Source: Lysinibacillus sp. FJAT-14745
GTDB lineage: Bacteria; Bacillota; Bacilli; Bacillales_A; Planococcaceae
Reading direction: 5' to 3'
Length of the DNA stretch: 55,768 bases
Assembly: GCF_001275675.1 (NCBI RefSeq)
Contig: NZ_LITM01000013.1
Span: 48,522 to 104,289 of the forward strand
Shown here piece by piece: positions 1 through 8,854 of the stretch; position 1 is the first letter of the stretch, and each line of letters opens with the position of its first letter. A model generated the notes under the pieces. It made no database searches and was not told the origin of the DNA. It saw only the letters and a list, made by a program, of their open reading frames with translations. The position numbers and the translations under genes were made by a program.

Positions 1-308
1 TCGCTTTTCTTCTATAGTAAAATGTAAAATTATTGAATTGATAGAAAATCAACCACAAGTTATGGTGATGAGCCATTATTTTTCCTTTAAAGGTAACTAA
101 TCAGCAAACATCTTTATATTTTTTTCAAGTAATGTCTCAATTCCTTTTTTAAGCATGTTTCATTTATAATGAGTCACATAAAGTAATAATGAAGAACCTT
201 TTTTGAGATAGTAATGAAAGGTTTATCGCGCTACTGCTAAACCGTTTAACTAAACGCTATTCTTAAAATGAAGATTTACAATAATAAAGAGGAAAGGACG
301 TGTGAACT
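1..308. other. Upstream region of the first two-component operon, no gene seen
   Basis: No open frame with a ribosome site is visible here. The stretch is very AT-rich. It holds a short palindrome CGTTTA-N2-TAAACG at 243-256 that could be a regulator site for the operon starting at 309. A TACAAT hexamer at 277-282 could serve as a -10 element, but I see no convincing -35 partner. A purine-rich ribosome site (GAGGAAAGGA) precedes the ATG at 309. Confidence 0.4.
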
Positions 309-1031
309 ATGCAAGAACCAACTATTCTAGTGGTGGATGATGAGGCTGATTTAGCAAACCTTCTAAAAGTCAGCCTACAAAAAGAAGGTTATAAGCAAAT
401 TCATACAGCTGGCTCTGTTCAAGAAGCATGGACGAGCTTTCAACAGACACAACCTGATATTGTACTTCTTGATGTGATGCTTCCAGATGGCGAGGGCTAT
501 GATTTATGTCGTCGTATTCGAGAGGTGTCGCATGTGCCAGTGCTTTTCATGTCAGCGAAAAATGAGGAAATTGATAAAATTTTAGGACTTGCGATCGGAG
601 GAGACGATTATATTACGAAACCTTTTAGTCCTAAAGAGGTTGCCTATCGTGTGAAGGCACAGCTTCGCAGAGCTGGCTACCAGACGCAGGAAGCAGCGTC
701 AGTAGCTTCCGTGAAGTCGATTCAAGTTGGTCCATTCTTGCTTAATGGGGATGAAACGGAGGTACATAAGGACAGCGTTTTATTGGAGCTAACAGCGAAA
801 GAGATCGGCTTGATGGCTTGCTTTTTGAATAATCCTAATCGAATTTTAAGTAAAGAAACTCTATTTGAGCGTGTATGGGGTGAGGACTTTTTCGGCTCAG
901 ACAATACCGTAATGGTGCATATTCGACGGCTGCGTGAAAAGGTTGAAAAAGATGCTTCAAAGCCTGTATATATTACAACTGTAAAAGGGCTTGGCTATAA
1001 ATTTGTCGTTCCAAAAGAGGCGCAAGGATGA
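309..1031 (+). CDS. OmpR/PhoB-family response regulator
   Basis: A DNA-binding response regulator of 240 residues, the usual length for the OmpR family. The receiver domain (about 5-118) has the acidic pair D10/D11, the phospho-acceptor D55 in LLDVMLPD, and K104 in ITKPF. The C-terminal winged-helix domain (about 137-235) ends in the typical ITTVKGLGYKF block. The ATG follows GAGGAAAGGA. Its stop overlaps the start of the histidine kinase (1028), so the pair is co-translated. The partner genes are probably the ABC transporter and YxeA-like protein that converge on it from the minus strand, by analogy with yxdJK-yxdLM-yxeA of B. subtilis. A candidate target is the direct repeat at 5466-5502. 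Family is certain; the regulatory target is inferred. Confidence 0.93.
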   Translation: MQEPTILVVDDEADLANLLKVSLQKEGYKQIHTAGSVQEAWTSFQQTQPDIVLLDVMLPDGEGYDLCRRIREVSHVPVLFMSAKNEEIDKILGLAIGGDDYITKPFSPKEVAYRVKAQLRRAGYQTQEAASVASVKSIQVGPFLLNGDETEVHKDSVLLELTAKEIGLMACFLNNPNRILSKETLFERVWGEDFFGSDNTVMVHIRRLREKVEKDASKPVYITTVKGLGYKFVVPKEAQG

Positions 1032-2419
1032 AATGGAAACTAACTGCCCGCTTTCTACTTTCTGTGCTTTCCATAGTTATCATTGTTATTTTTGTGAATA
1101 CAGCCATTTTAATTGGTTTTTTTATTTTCCAGCAGAGAAATAATTACGACGATACAACTACGTATGCGGAACAAAATTTTGTGCGCGAGTTCCAACAGTA
1201 TATTGATATAAGTAACGGAACACCTTCTATAAGTGAGGATGGGCTTCAACAATTGCACAAGCGAAATGCTTGGATTCAATTGCTCGATGCTAATGGACAA
1301 GTCATTGATGCCCATTTCGCTCCAGAGAAAGCTCCTGCACACTATGCGCCAATTGACTTAATTCAAGTTTATAAATATAAAGAATTCGATGGTGATACAA
1401 CCGTTTATATGGGAAGTAAAGAAAGCATTAGTTATCTTATTGGCGTCAAGGGAAGTGGTATTTCTAGATATGTATTTCATATTTCTGGAACATCAGCATT
1501 ACAATTTATCGGCAAGTTTGGGCTTCTCATTGTCATTGCTGATTTATTAGTAGCTGCACTCGTTGGCTGGCTTTTCGGCCGAACGTTGACTAAGCCTCTA
1601 TATGCAATGATTGAACGTATTCGTCATTTAAAGAATCGTGAGCATATGCCTATTAAAATGCCAGGTGGCGTGTACAAACCAGTTTTTGAGAATTTAAATG
1701 AGGTATCAAGAGAGTTAGCTGCACATGAGCAGGAGCGTAAACGATTAGAGGTAATGCGCGAGGAATGGATCAGTAATGTCTCACACGATATGAAAACGCC
1801 TCTTGCCTCGATTCGTGGTTATGCGGAGCTACTGAATGATGGGAAATTAACTCCTCATGAACAAACAGAATACGCTCAAATTATCGAAAAACAATCATTG
1901 CATATGCAAGATTTACTAGATGATTTAAATTTAACTATGCGATTAAGACATCAACAGCTTCCGCTCAGTTTAACCGAGGTAAATATGGTGCAATTTATTC
2001 GCGAAATCGTTATCGATACACTCAATACACCACAATATGAGCTGGCCGATATTGAATTTAATGCAACTAAAGATGTTATCAAGCATCACATTGACGAGCA
2101 CTTTATGCGACGAGCGGTAATGAATTTTTTACACAATGCATTGCTTCATAATCCTTCTGATGTTTCAGTTAATATTCTTGTTGATGATCATTCTATTACG
2201 ATTTCTGATAACGGTAAAGGCATTGCTGCAGAAGATCTTGAACATATTTTTGAGCGCTATTACCGAGGTACAAATACTGAACGAACACATGGTACCGGGT
2301 TAGGTACTGCTATTGCTAGAGATATTATTGAAGCGCACGGTGGAACTGTAACGATTACCTCTGAAGAACAACAAGGTACAACTGTCAGCATTCAATTACA
2401 AGAAGAAAAAAAGGAGTAG
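1028..2419 (+). CDS. Sensor histidine kinase with extracytoplasmic sensor domain
   Basis: A membrane histidine kinase of 463 residues. TM1 is at about 8-33, an outside region of about 125 residues follows, and TM2 is at about 161-184. A linker leads to the H-box SHDMKTPLASIRGY (phospho-acceptor H253), then the N-box (FLHNALLHNP), G1 (ISDNGKGIA) and G2 (GTGLGTAIA) of the ATPase domain. The ATG overlaps the regulator stop by four bases. The kinases usually paired with Bce/Yxd transporters are short and have almost no outside loop; this one has a real sensor domain, so it may sense its ligand directly. The stop codon lies inside a terminator stem shared with the convergent yxeA-like gene. The kinase call is safe; the ligand is unknown. 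Confidence 0.92.
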   Translation: MKWKLTARFLLSVLSIVIIVIFVNTAILIGFFIFQQRNNYDDTTTYAEQNFVREFQQYIDISNGTPSISEDGLQQLHKRNAWIQLLDANGQVIDAHFAPEKAPAHYAPIDLIQVYKYKEFDGDTTVYMGSKESISYLIGVKGSGISRYVFHISGTSALQFIGKFGLLIVIADLLVAALVGWLFGRTLTKPLYAMIERIRHLKNREHMPIKMPGGVYKPVFENLNEVSRELAAHEQERKRLEVMREEWISNVSHDMKTPLASIRGYAELLNDGKLTPHEQTEYAQIIEKQSLHMQDLLDDLNLTMRLRHQQLPLSLTEVNMVQFIREIVIDTLNTPQYELADIEFNATKDVIKHHIDEHFMRRAVMNFLHNALLHNPSDVSVNILVDDHSITISDNGKGIAAEDLEHIFERYYRGTNTERTHGTGLGTAIARDIIEAHGGTVTITSEEQQGTTVSIQLQEEKKE

Positions 2420-2440
2420 CCCGATATGGGACTACTCCTT
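2411..2440. terminator. Bidirectional terminator between histidine kinase and yxeA-like gene
   Basis: The stem AAGGAGTAG-CCC pairs with GGG-ACTACTCCTT around a five-base loop, with one bulged base. There is a T-run on the plus side (CTTTTTC) and an A-run before the stem, which becomes a T-run on the minus strand. It separates convergent transcripts. Confidence 0.8.
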
Positions 2441-2444
2441 TTTC

Positions 2445-2807
2445 TTATTTCTTCATTAGCTCCTGTACTTTTTTAGGTAGCTCATGGAATTTTACTTCAT
2501 CATATGATGTAACTTCCGTTTCGTTTTTTACATAAAGCTTCATGTATGCATCATGGCGTAAATTTTTCTGAGCTGAAAACTTTAATGTTTGCTCTTTACC
2601 GTTTTCGTCATAAGCAGGTAGCTCGTACCAATACATTTTCGTAATTTCTCCACTATCTAGCTTATATTCCTCTACTTCACCATCAGTAGTGATATGAACA
2701 TAGTATGCTTCTTTATTTAAACGGTTAAAATCTACGGTCATCAGAACAACAAGGCCTGCTACGAACAATAAGAACAATGCTCCAATACCTAAGAAAACCT
2801 TTTTCAT
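2445..2807 (-). CDS. yxeA: YxeA-family (DUF1093) small exported or membrane-anchored protein
   Basis: 120 residues. An N-terminal hydrophobic segment (about 4-25) acts as an uncleaved signal or signal peptide. The outside domain starts near VDFNRLNKEAYYV and contains a YELPAYDENGKEQTL block, the pattern of the YxeA/DUF1093 family. In B. subtilis yxeA is the last gene of the yxdJKLM-yxeA cluster, and here too it follows the BceB/YxdM-type permease, one base downstream of its stop. Its function is not established in the family; a role close to the transporter is inferred from position. Family call from pattern recall, not from a search. Confidence 0.8.
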   Translation of the reverse strand: MKKVFLGIGALFLLFVAGLVVLMTVDFNRLNKEAYYVHITTDGEVEEYKLDSGEITKMYWYELPAYDENGKEQTLKFSAQKNLRHDAYMKLYVKNETEVTSYDEVKFHELPKKVQELMKK

Positions 2808-2808
2808 A

Positions 2809-4677
2809 TTAATTCCCCTGTCTCACAATTTTATAGAATGAACGAACTGTAAAGATATAATATATGCCGTAAATTGCTGAATAAGCAATCATCCACAGTA
2901 TTACTGGTTTAGTTATATCCATACCAAATAGCTGTGAAAAGGCTAGCAGCGCAAATGCACTATGGACGATTCCGACAACGAGCGGTGCACTAAAGATAAC
3001 GGCAACCTGCCCTGCAACTGTTTTTAATATTTGTTTTTTATTAACACCGATTTTATTTAAAATTGCATATTTAGACTGATCTTCCTCTGCCTCTGTTAAA
3101 ACTTTGAAGTAAATAATACTGCCTGTCGCTGCTAAAAATACTAGTCCTAAAAAGCTTCCTACAAACAATAGTGATCCTACAGTAGCTAAACTATCCTCAT
3201 AACTTTGCGGAACACTTGAAAACCCTTCCTGCTGTTCAGTAGCTAGTTGATTGTAAATTTCCTTTGAAATAGCCTGTTGCTTCAAGTCATTATCCATACC
3301 AACTACTTGCATTTTAATACTTTCTGCATTTGTTGCAGCGAACACTTTATCATTAACAACGAGGACTGTACCAGCTGGATTAAAGTTTAATACACTCTCT
3401 GTATACATTTTATCAACATGGAATGATTCACCGTTCTCCAATTTAAACTCTTCACTCGTAAAATCATGTGAAAAACGTTCATCGAAGCTTGCATCAAGTA
3501 AAACTGTTGAACCATTTGCAATGTGCAGTTCTTCATCTTTCCCCTGCAATTTTGCTAGACGATTATAGTCGGATTCCTTTAATAATGTATATTCAAAAAA
3601 CGAAAATTCATTATCCACGCGTAAATTTTTCACAGAAAGCGATTCGTTGTACAAGACATTTTCTTGGGAAAATTTCACCGCATCACCCTTCCACATAAAT
3701 GTGTTAGGTAGCATATGACGTACACTGGCTTCAGCATTGTAATACATTCCGAAAACGCCGCCACCTGCTGTGATTGTTGTCGCACTTAAAATAGCAATGA
3801 TCGAAAGAGATTTAGCATTTGCTCGAATACGGTACAATAATTGTGATACACCGATTAAATTCAAGCCTTTCCATGACCAAGAAGTTGCTTTTTTCAACGC
3901 CGTTAACACAAATACGCTCACACTATGGAATAACAGATATGTCCCTGCAATCGTTACACCTATAACCATTAGTGGAGTACCAAAAACTGTGAATAATTTC
4001 CAAATATTACTCGTAAAGATATCTGAAGACGCTGTATAATAACCAAATGCAAGTAGCGCTGCCCCAAGAATAGCTGCTAATAATGATGCACGCGGAATTT
4101 TCTCTCCTTGCTTCTCAGCGTGGAACAGGTCAATCAATTTAAATTGATAGATGACACGATAGCCCTGTAAAGATGTGAATAAAAATAGTAGCGCAAAAAT
4201 TCCTGCTGTATTTACTAGAGCCTCCGCGGAAAATGTTAAACTCCCTACAACCTCATAGCCCATTAAACGTACTAAAATCATTAATAATCCTTGTGACATA
4301 AAGAATCCAAGAACAATTCCTAGTACTAGAGAAACAAAACCGATCACTAAATTCTCAAAAAAGAGCATTAAGCCGATTTTCTGCTTACGCACACCTAGTA
4401 GCGAGTAAAGTGCTACTTCCTTTTTTCGTTTTTTCATAAAAAACGAATTGGAATACGCCATAAAGATGACGATAAAGAATAATAACACAACGGATGATGC
4501 ACTCATCAATCCTTTAATTTGCTGTGAAAATTGTTGTGAGGCTAAAAGATCATCATTATATTTTAATGTCACAAACGTAAAGTAGATGACGATACTAAAG
4601 ACCATCGAAGCGATATATAAAAAGTAGTTCGACAAATTACGCTGAATATTTTTACGCGCTAAACTAAATAACGTCAT
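2809..4677 (-). CDS. BceB/YxdM-type ABC transporter permease (FtsX/MacB fold)
   Basis: 622 residues, the expected size for the ten-helix Bce-type permeases. It starts with the typical [15 protein letters not shown], and has TM segments near 18-38, 55-75, 107-130, 150-170 and 195-215. A large outside domain (about 310-520) follows, then three C-terminal helices. In this family the permease works with one dedicated ATPase in sensing or removing cell-wall-active peptides, usually under an adjacent two-component system. It overlaps the ATPase gene by 14 bases and is followed immediately by yxeA. Substrate cannot be read from sequence. Confidence 0.88.
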   Translation of the reverse strand: MTLFSLARKNIQRNLSNYFLYIASMVFSIVIYFTFVTLKYNDDLLASQQFSQQIKGLMSASSVVLLFFIVIFMAYSNSFFMKKRKKEVALYSLLGVRKQKIGLMLFFENLVIGFVSLVLGIVLGFFMSQGLLMILVRLMGYEVVGSLTFSAEALVNTAGIFALLFLFTSLQGYRVIYQFKLIDLFHAEKQGEKIPRASLLAAILGAALLAFGYYTASSDIFTSNIWKLFTVFGTPLMVIGVTIAGTYLLFHSVSVFVLTALKKATSWSWKGLNLIGVSQLLYRIRANAKSLSIIAILSATTITAGGGVFGMYYNAEASVRHMLPNTFMWKGDAVKFSQENVLYNESLSVKNLRVDNEFSFFEYTLLKESDYNRLAKLQGKDEELHIANGSTVLLDASFDERFSHDFTSEEFKLENGESFHVDKMYTESVLNFNPAGTVLVVNDKVFAATNAESIKMQVVGMDNDLKQQAISKEIYNQLATEQQEGFSSVPQSYEDSLATVGSLLFVGSFLGLVFLAATGSIIYFKVLTEAEEDQSKYAILNKIGVNKKQILKTVAGQVAVIFSAPLVVGIVHSAFALLAFSQLFGMDITKPVILWMIAYSAIYGIYYIFTVRSFYKIVRQGN

Positions 4678-5431
4678 TTACTCCACCTCCGATGCCAGCA
4701 AGCACCTGTAAAATCTCTTGGAAAAACTGCTTTCTTGTTTGAATACCACGATGAATTTCCTTGGAAAGCTGTCCATCCTGAATGAATAGAATACGCTGAC
4801 AGAAGCTTGCTGCATATGCATCATGCGTAACCATCATAATTGTGGCTGCTTGAGAATTATTCAGATCACTTAAACTTTCAAGTAAGTCTGTTGCCGATTT
4901 TGAATCGAGAGCACCAGTCGGCTCATCCGCAAAAATTAATTTCGGCTCTGTCACTAATGCACGTGATGATGCGGTACGTTGTTTTTGCCCACCTGAAATT
5001 TGATATGGATATTTATCGAGTAACTCTTTTATCCCAAACAGTGTAGCTATGCGTTCTACCCTTGCGTTAATTGCCTTTGTTGGCACTTTTGCAATCGCAA
5101 GCGGCAGTACGATATTTTCACGAACTGTTAAAGAATCGAGTAAGTTATAGTCTTGGAAGATGAAGCCTAGATTGTCGCGACGAAAATCTGCTAACTCAGC
5201 ATCCTTCATGTGCGCTAAGTTTGTATCTCCAATAATGATTTCACCAGTCGTTGGTGTGTCAATTGTCGCTAACACATTTAGTAGCGTCGATTTCCCGGCC
5301 CCTGAAGGCCCCATTACACCAACAAACTCTCCTTTTTCTACTTCAAATGATATATTCGATAGCGCTGTAAATGTATTTGCGCCTTTGCCGTAAGTTTTTT
5401 CTACGTTTTGTACCTTTAATAATGGCGTCAT
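4664..5431 (-). CDS. BceA/YxdL-type ABC transporter ATPase
   Basis: 255 residues with all ABC ATPase landmarks: Walker [10 protein letters not shown] (41-49), Q-loop in FIFQDYNLL, signature ISGGQKQR, Walker [13 protein letters not shown], and the switch histidine in VTHD. After the signature the sequence reads TASSRAL rather than the usual VAIARAL, a mild deviation. A C-terminal tail (about 225-255) is typical of the Bce group. The ATG follows AGAGGTGAG at six bases. A TATACT -10 box at 5459-5464 and a 22-bp direct repeat just upstream suggest a regulated promoter for the operon ATPase-permease-yxeA. Confidence 0.92.
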   Translation of the reverse strand: MTPLLKVQNVEKTYGKGANTFTALSNISFEVEKGEFVGVMGPSGAGKSTLLNVLATIDTPTTGEIIIGDTNLAHMKDAELADFRRDNLGFIFQDYNLLDSLTVRENIVLPLAIAKVPTKAINARVERIATLFGIKELLDKYPYQISGGQKQRTASSRALVTEPKLIFADEPTGALDSKSATDLLESLSDLNNSQAATIMMVTHDAYAASFCQRILFIQDGQLSKEIHRGIQTRKQFFQEILQVLAGIGGGVNDVI

Positions 5432-5458
5432 AAACGCTCACCTCTTCTTTCTGACTTC

Positions 5459-5502
5459 AGTATACGACCCCAAACTTACAGCAAATTTGACGCAAGCTTA
5501 CA
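5459..5502 (-). promoter_or_regulatory. Probable promoter and response-regulator site of the ABC/yxeA operon
   Basis: On the minus strand a TATACT -10 box (5459-5464) would start transcription about 20 bases before the ATPase ATG, leaving room for the AGAGGTGAG ribosome site. Just upstream the hexamer CTTACA (plus-strand reading) occurs at 5475-5480 and 5497-5502, exactly 22 bp apart, each preceded by a GAC-N-C-rich block and followed by CAA-like bases. Direct repeats two helical turns apart are the usual layout for OmpR-family regulators. The role is inferred; the likely binder is the regulator at 309-1031. Confidence 0.5.
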
Positions 5503-5517
5503 ACAACCTTAAATCAA

Positions 5518-5687
5518 CCTATCCACATGACATACGTTTTAACAAAATGCCATCCAACGTTTGAGTCTTATCGGAACACTTTTGGATTTATCACCCAACT
5601 TTTGAATTTTATCTACTAACTTTCACGTTTTATCGACCAACTTCTGAATTTTATCGACATCTACCTTTCAAAGCACACAAAAAAAGG
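5518..5687. repeat. Dispersed intergenic repeat, family A, copy 1
   Basis: This copy begins CCTATCCAC and TACGTTTTAACA, contains four to five degenerate units of 20-22 bases (TTATCnnnnAACTTTTGAAT-like), and ends TTTATCGACATCTACCTTTC followed by an A-run. A second copy at 24854-25000 has the same beginning and end in the same orientation. The unit length is not a multiple of three and no ribosome site is present, so it is not coding. Function unknown. Confidence 0.65.
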
Positions 5688-5715
5688 ATTCACACACGAA
5701 ACTGTGCGTGAATCC
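5686..5715 (-). terminator. Terminator of the gpx operon
   Basis: On the minus strand GGATTCACGCACAG pairs with a near-complementary arm ending GTGTGTGAATCC, followed by a run of T (A-run at 5679-5685 on the plus strand). It lies ten bases after the peroxidase stop. Confidence 0.8.
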
Positions 5716-5724
5716 CCCACTTTA

Positions 5725-6198
5725 TTATGCTAATACTTTTTTAATATCATCCTCAAAGCTACTTGGCTTATCAGCTGATCCATAGCGTCCAACAACTTCA
5801 CCATTACGATTCACAAGGAATTTTGTGAAATTCCATTTTACACTGTTGCCGAGAAAGCCTTTTGAATGTGATGTCACATACTCAAAAATAGAGTGTGCAT
5901 CCTTCCCATTGACCTTCACAATTTCATGCATAGGGAACGTCACCCCATATGTCAAACGACATTGTGATGCCGCTTCCTCAGCAGTCGCTACCTCTTGCTT
6001 AAACTGATTTGATGGGAAGCCAAGAACGACAAGGCCTTCATCCTGATATTTTTTATAAAGACTTTCTAATTCTTCAAACTGCGGTGTAAAACCACATTTG
6101 GAAGCCGTATTAACAATTAACATTGCCTTGCCCTTATAACGATCTAAGCTATATTCAGTACCATCTTCTAAAGCAACCTGAATGTCGTATATGCTCAT
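5725..6198 (-). CDS. gpx: Glutathione peroxidase-family thiol peroxidase (BsaA type)
   Basis: 157 residues, the normal length for the bacterial non-selenium GPx family. The peroxidatic cysteine is C35 in NTASKCGFTPQ; Q65 in FPSNQF and W122-N123 in KWNF complete the catalytic tetrad. C80 (SQCRLTYGVTFP) sits where related enzymes carry another cysteine. The FPCNQF motif of many homologues reads FPSNQF here. In this family reduction is usually by thioredoxin rather than glutathione, and the enzyme is cytosolic. It is the last gene of an operon with the CoA-disulfide-reductase-like flavoprotein (gap 18 bases), which suggests a thiol-redox or peroxide role. Confidence 0.92.
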   Translation of the reverse strand: MSIYDIQVALEDGTEYSLDRYKGKAMLIVNTASKCGFTPQFEELESLYKKYQDEGLVVLGFPSNQFKQEVATAEEAASQCRLTYGVTFPMHEIVKVNGKDAHSIFEYVTSHSKGFLGNSVKWNFTKFLVNRNGEVVGRYGSADKPSSFEDDIKKVLA

Positions 6199-6216
6199 TT
6201 CTAATAACCCCCTATG

Positions 6217-7551
6217 TTATAAACGCGCATTGATTCTGGCAATCTGTTGTAAAGGATCCCAAACACCATTGAATGGAGGCGCGTAGGATAAATCTAAATC
6301 TAGTAAATCTGGTAACGTCATTTTATTGTATAAGGCTGTCGCAAACACATCGATCCGTTTATCAACACCCGCAGGTCCCACAATCTGTGCTCCTAATAGC
6401 TGCTGATCTCGTTTACGAACAACAATTTTCATATAAATCCGTTGTGCACCTGGATAATAACCTGCAATATGGCGAGCAGACAATTTGAATGCCTCATATT
6501 CAAAGCCTAGCTCTTTAGCCTTGAGCTCATTAATACCTGTCGTGGCGATCGTTAAATTGAAAAACTTTAAGATCGAAGTACCTACAATACCACGAAACGG
6601 CGCAAACTTGCCCGACATATTGAGTCCCGCTAAACGACCTTGCTTATTAGCTGTCGTGCCAAGAGGTATATAATCTAAGCGTTCTTTCACAATATTAAAA
6701 TGCGTTGCACAATCTCCCGCAGCATAAATATTTTCAACAGAAGTCTCTAAATGTCTATTAACGATGATCGCACCATTTTTTGCTAATGCTATGCCTGTTC
6801 CCTCTAAAAACTGGGTATTCGGTTTAATCCCCACAGCCATAATGACTAAGTCTGTATCAAAGGCGCCATTGTCCGTCATAACACGCTCAACACGGTGATT
6901 GCCCTCAAACGCCTCTACTTTTGTGTTTAGCACAAGCTCAATGTCGTTCTTTTTTGCTTCCTCATGAACATGTTGCGCAAACTCTTCGTCTAGGATTTTT
7001 GCAACATAACTACCTCGTTGAATCAATCTTACTTTTTTGCCGCAAGCATGTATCGTCTCGGCCATCTCTAGCCCGATATAGCCTGCGCCTATAATTGTTA
7101 CATTTTCTATATCTGGCGTTAAATCGGCTAGTAAATCCTCTAGCTGAGGTATTGTTTTCACCGTGTGTATACCCGTTAAATCCGAACCCTTCTCCACTGG
7201 CATAATAGGATCTGCGCCTGTTGCAATAAGCAGCTTATCGTAGGGAATTTCAAATGATTCCCCAGATGACTGTGTTCCAAAAACAAGTTTTTTGTCTACG
7301 TCAATTCCGTTCACCTCATGTCCAACACGGGCATCAATACGATACTTATCACGAAACGTTTCAACATCTCTTGCTATCAGACGCTTTGTCGATGAAATAC
7401 GCCCATCTACAACATAGGGCAAGCCACACTGCCCATATGAATAAATAAAGCCACGTTCTACAGATGTAATCTCTGCTCCTGGTACATTTCGATAAATTTC
7501 CATTGCTGCGGACATGCCGGCAGCATCTCCTCCGACGATTACATATTTCAT
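6217..7551 (-). CDS. CoA-disulfide reductase / NADH oxidase-type flavoprotein
   Basis: 444 residues of the pyridine nucleotide-disulfide reductase superfamily. An N-terminal FAD site begins YVIVGGDAAGMSAA (3-16). The single redox cysteine is C42 in YSYGQCGLPY, as in CoA-disulfide reductases and Nox enzymes that use one active-site cysteine. A second GxGxxG for NAD(P)H is IIGAGYIGLEMAE (about 153-165), and AAGDCA closes the FAD domain. The C-terminal dimerisation domain has the HIAGYYPGAQ region. No rhodanese domain is fused. The gene lies between the VanZ/RDD gene (13 bases upstream) and gpx. Whether the substrate is CoA disulfide or oxygen cannot be told from sequence. Confidence 0.88.
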   Translation of the reverse strand: MKYVIVGGDAAGMSAAMEIYRNVPGAEITSVERGFIYSYGQCGLPYVVDGRISSTKRLIARDVETFRDKYRIDARVGHEVNGIDVDKKLVFGTQSSGESFEIPYDKLLIATGADPIMPVEKGSDLTGIHTVKTIPQLEDLLADLTPDIENVTIIGAGYIGLEMAETIHACGKKVRLIQRGSYVAKILDEEFAQHVHEEAKKNDIELVLNTKVEAFEGNHRVERVMTDNGAFDTDLVIMAVGIKPNTQFLEGTGIALAKNGAIIVNRHLETSVENIYAAGDCATHFNIVKERLDYIPLGTTANKQGRLAGLNMSGKFAPFRGIVGTSILKFFNLTIATTGINELKAKELGFEYEAFKLSARHIAGYYPGAQRIYMKIVVRKRDQQLLGAQIVGPAGVDKRIDVFATALYNKMTLPDLLDLDLSYAPPFNGVWDPLQQIARINARL

Positions 7552-7564
7552 CCAACAATCCCCC

Positions 7565-8710
7565 TTATTTTTTTCTCGTTGCTAGTAAGCCTGCATAATA
7601 GTCCATATAAAAACGGCGTTTACCTCCACTTACAATGACTCGTATTACATGCATAGCAATAACCATCGTTAAAACAAAGTTCGCTATAAAGGCTAACAAT
7701 GTAATGACAATTTGTAGTATATAAAATGGTGAATCCATATCTAATTTTATATGGCCTATAATCGTTATAATCTCCGAAGTACAGACTACTACGAGAATAG
7801 CAACACAACGGCGCCATGATTGACTTACAATACTTTTGCCGTTTTCACTTACCATTGTAAAGCGCATAAACTTCATCCCTAACGTTGCGCCATTTGAAAA
7901 GCTTGGAACAACACCAAATAGCAACATATACAAAGCAATTTTTACTAAAAATTCGAAAACGCCACTATAGCCTGTTACAGCACCAATGATGAACAAAATG
8001 AACTGTGCGATAATTAAATCCATTGCTAGTGCTAACAAAATAGATAATGGCTTGACGATATCTTTTTCGACCATCTCTGCTGCTTTAGCCGCCACCTCTT
8101 CATGAGAAGGAAACAGCGCCCACACAACAGGAGCTAAAAAGAACCCTAATAGTGCGCCAACACTGTTAAGCATTAAATCATCCATATCAAAAATTCGATA
8201 CGCACAATTAAAGATGCCATAAATCCCCGTAAATTGGGTTACCTCATAAAACAATGTTAGCAAAAAGCTAAATAGAAATGCACGCTTCCAGTACTCTCTT
8301 TTTTTAAGAAAATAACGCAAGTATACGCCAAAAGGCATGAGCAGTAAGAAATTATAGAATGCCTGATAAAAAGCAGGCTGCTTTGGGATATAAATCCAAG
8401 TTGATGGATTCGTCAGAACAATCTCACTATCCTTTAAAATATCAGTGACAAATTGAAAAGGATGTAAATTATAATGGACTGTATCTGGGGCTTGCAGAGA
8501 GCAAGTATCACGTGTTTCCGGGAAAGGCAATAAAACTAAGCATAATGCCGATAAAAAGTAAAAAATAAATGAGAACGTAATAATGGTTTTAGATACAGAT
8601 AAGTAGCCATATTTCCGATACGTATAAATTAGCCAAGGTACAAATAGTACAAAGGATGAAAAAATGGTTATTAAAAAAGCTACCATAATAGAATGTGTAT
8701 AAACTGGCAT
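7565..8710 (-). CDS. VanZ-like / RDD-domain membrane protein
   Basis: 381 residues and strongly hydrophobic, with about eight helices. The N-terminal half (about 40-210) has the VanZ layout, with polar residues between helices such as LLPFPETRD, NLHPFQF and FEVTQFTGIYG. The C-terminal half (about 225-375) resembles the RDD family. This fused arrangement is known in Bacillaceae. VanZ members are linked to glycopeptide tolerance in one case, but most have no assigned function. First gene of the operon with the flavoprotein and gpx; why a VanZ protein should travel with redox enzymes is unclear. Domain call from pattern, fairly sure; function unknown. Confidence 0.78.
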   Translation of the reverse strand: MPVYTHSIMVAFLITIFSSFVLFVPWLIYTYRKYGYLSVSKTIITFSFIFYFLSALCLVLLPFPETRDTCSLQAPDTVHYNLHPFQFVTDILKDSEIVLTNPSTWIYIPKQPAFYQAFYNFLLLMPFGVYLRYFLKKREYWKRAFLFSFLLTLFYEVTQFTGIYGIFNCAYRIFDMDDLMLNSVGALLGFFLAPVVWALFPSHEEVAAKAAEMVEKDIVKPLSILLALAMDLIIAQFILFIIGAVTGYSGVFEFLVKIALYMLLFGVVPSFSNGATLGMKFMRFTMVSENGKSIVSQSWRRCVAILVVVCTSEIITIIGHIKLDMDSPFYILQIVITLLAFIANFVLTMVIAMHVIRVIVSGGKRRFYMDYYAGLLATRKK

Positions 8711-8854
8711 AGAGCACCTCTTCGTTTAAAAATCCCCGTTTTTTTATATCTTAAACTTAGTTTAGCTCATAAACACAACACGAATATTTCACCAATCTTA
8801 AATAATCCTTAACTTAAAAATAAGGCAGTCAAAAGATATTTTTGGACATAAAGT

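Noticed and set aside
3468..4039. Plus-strand frames opposite the Bce-type permease
   Set aside because: Shadows of the minus-strand gene without ribosome sites.
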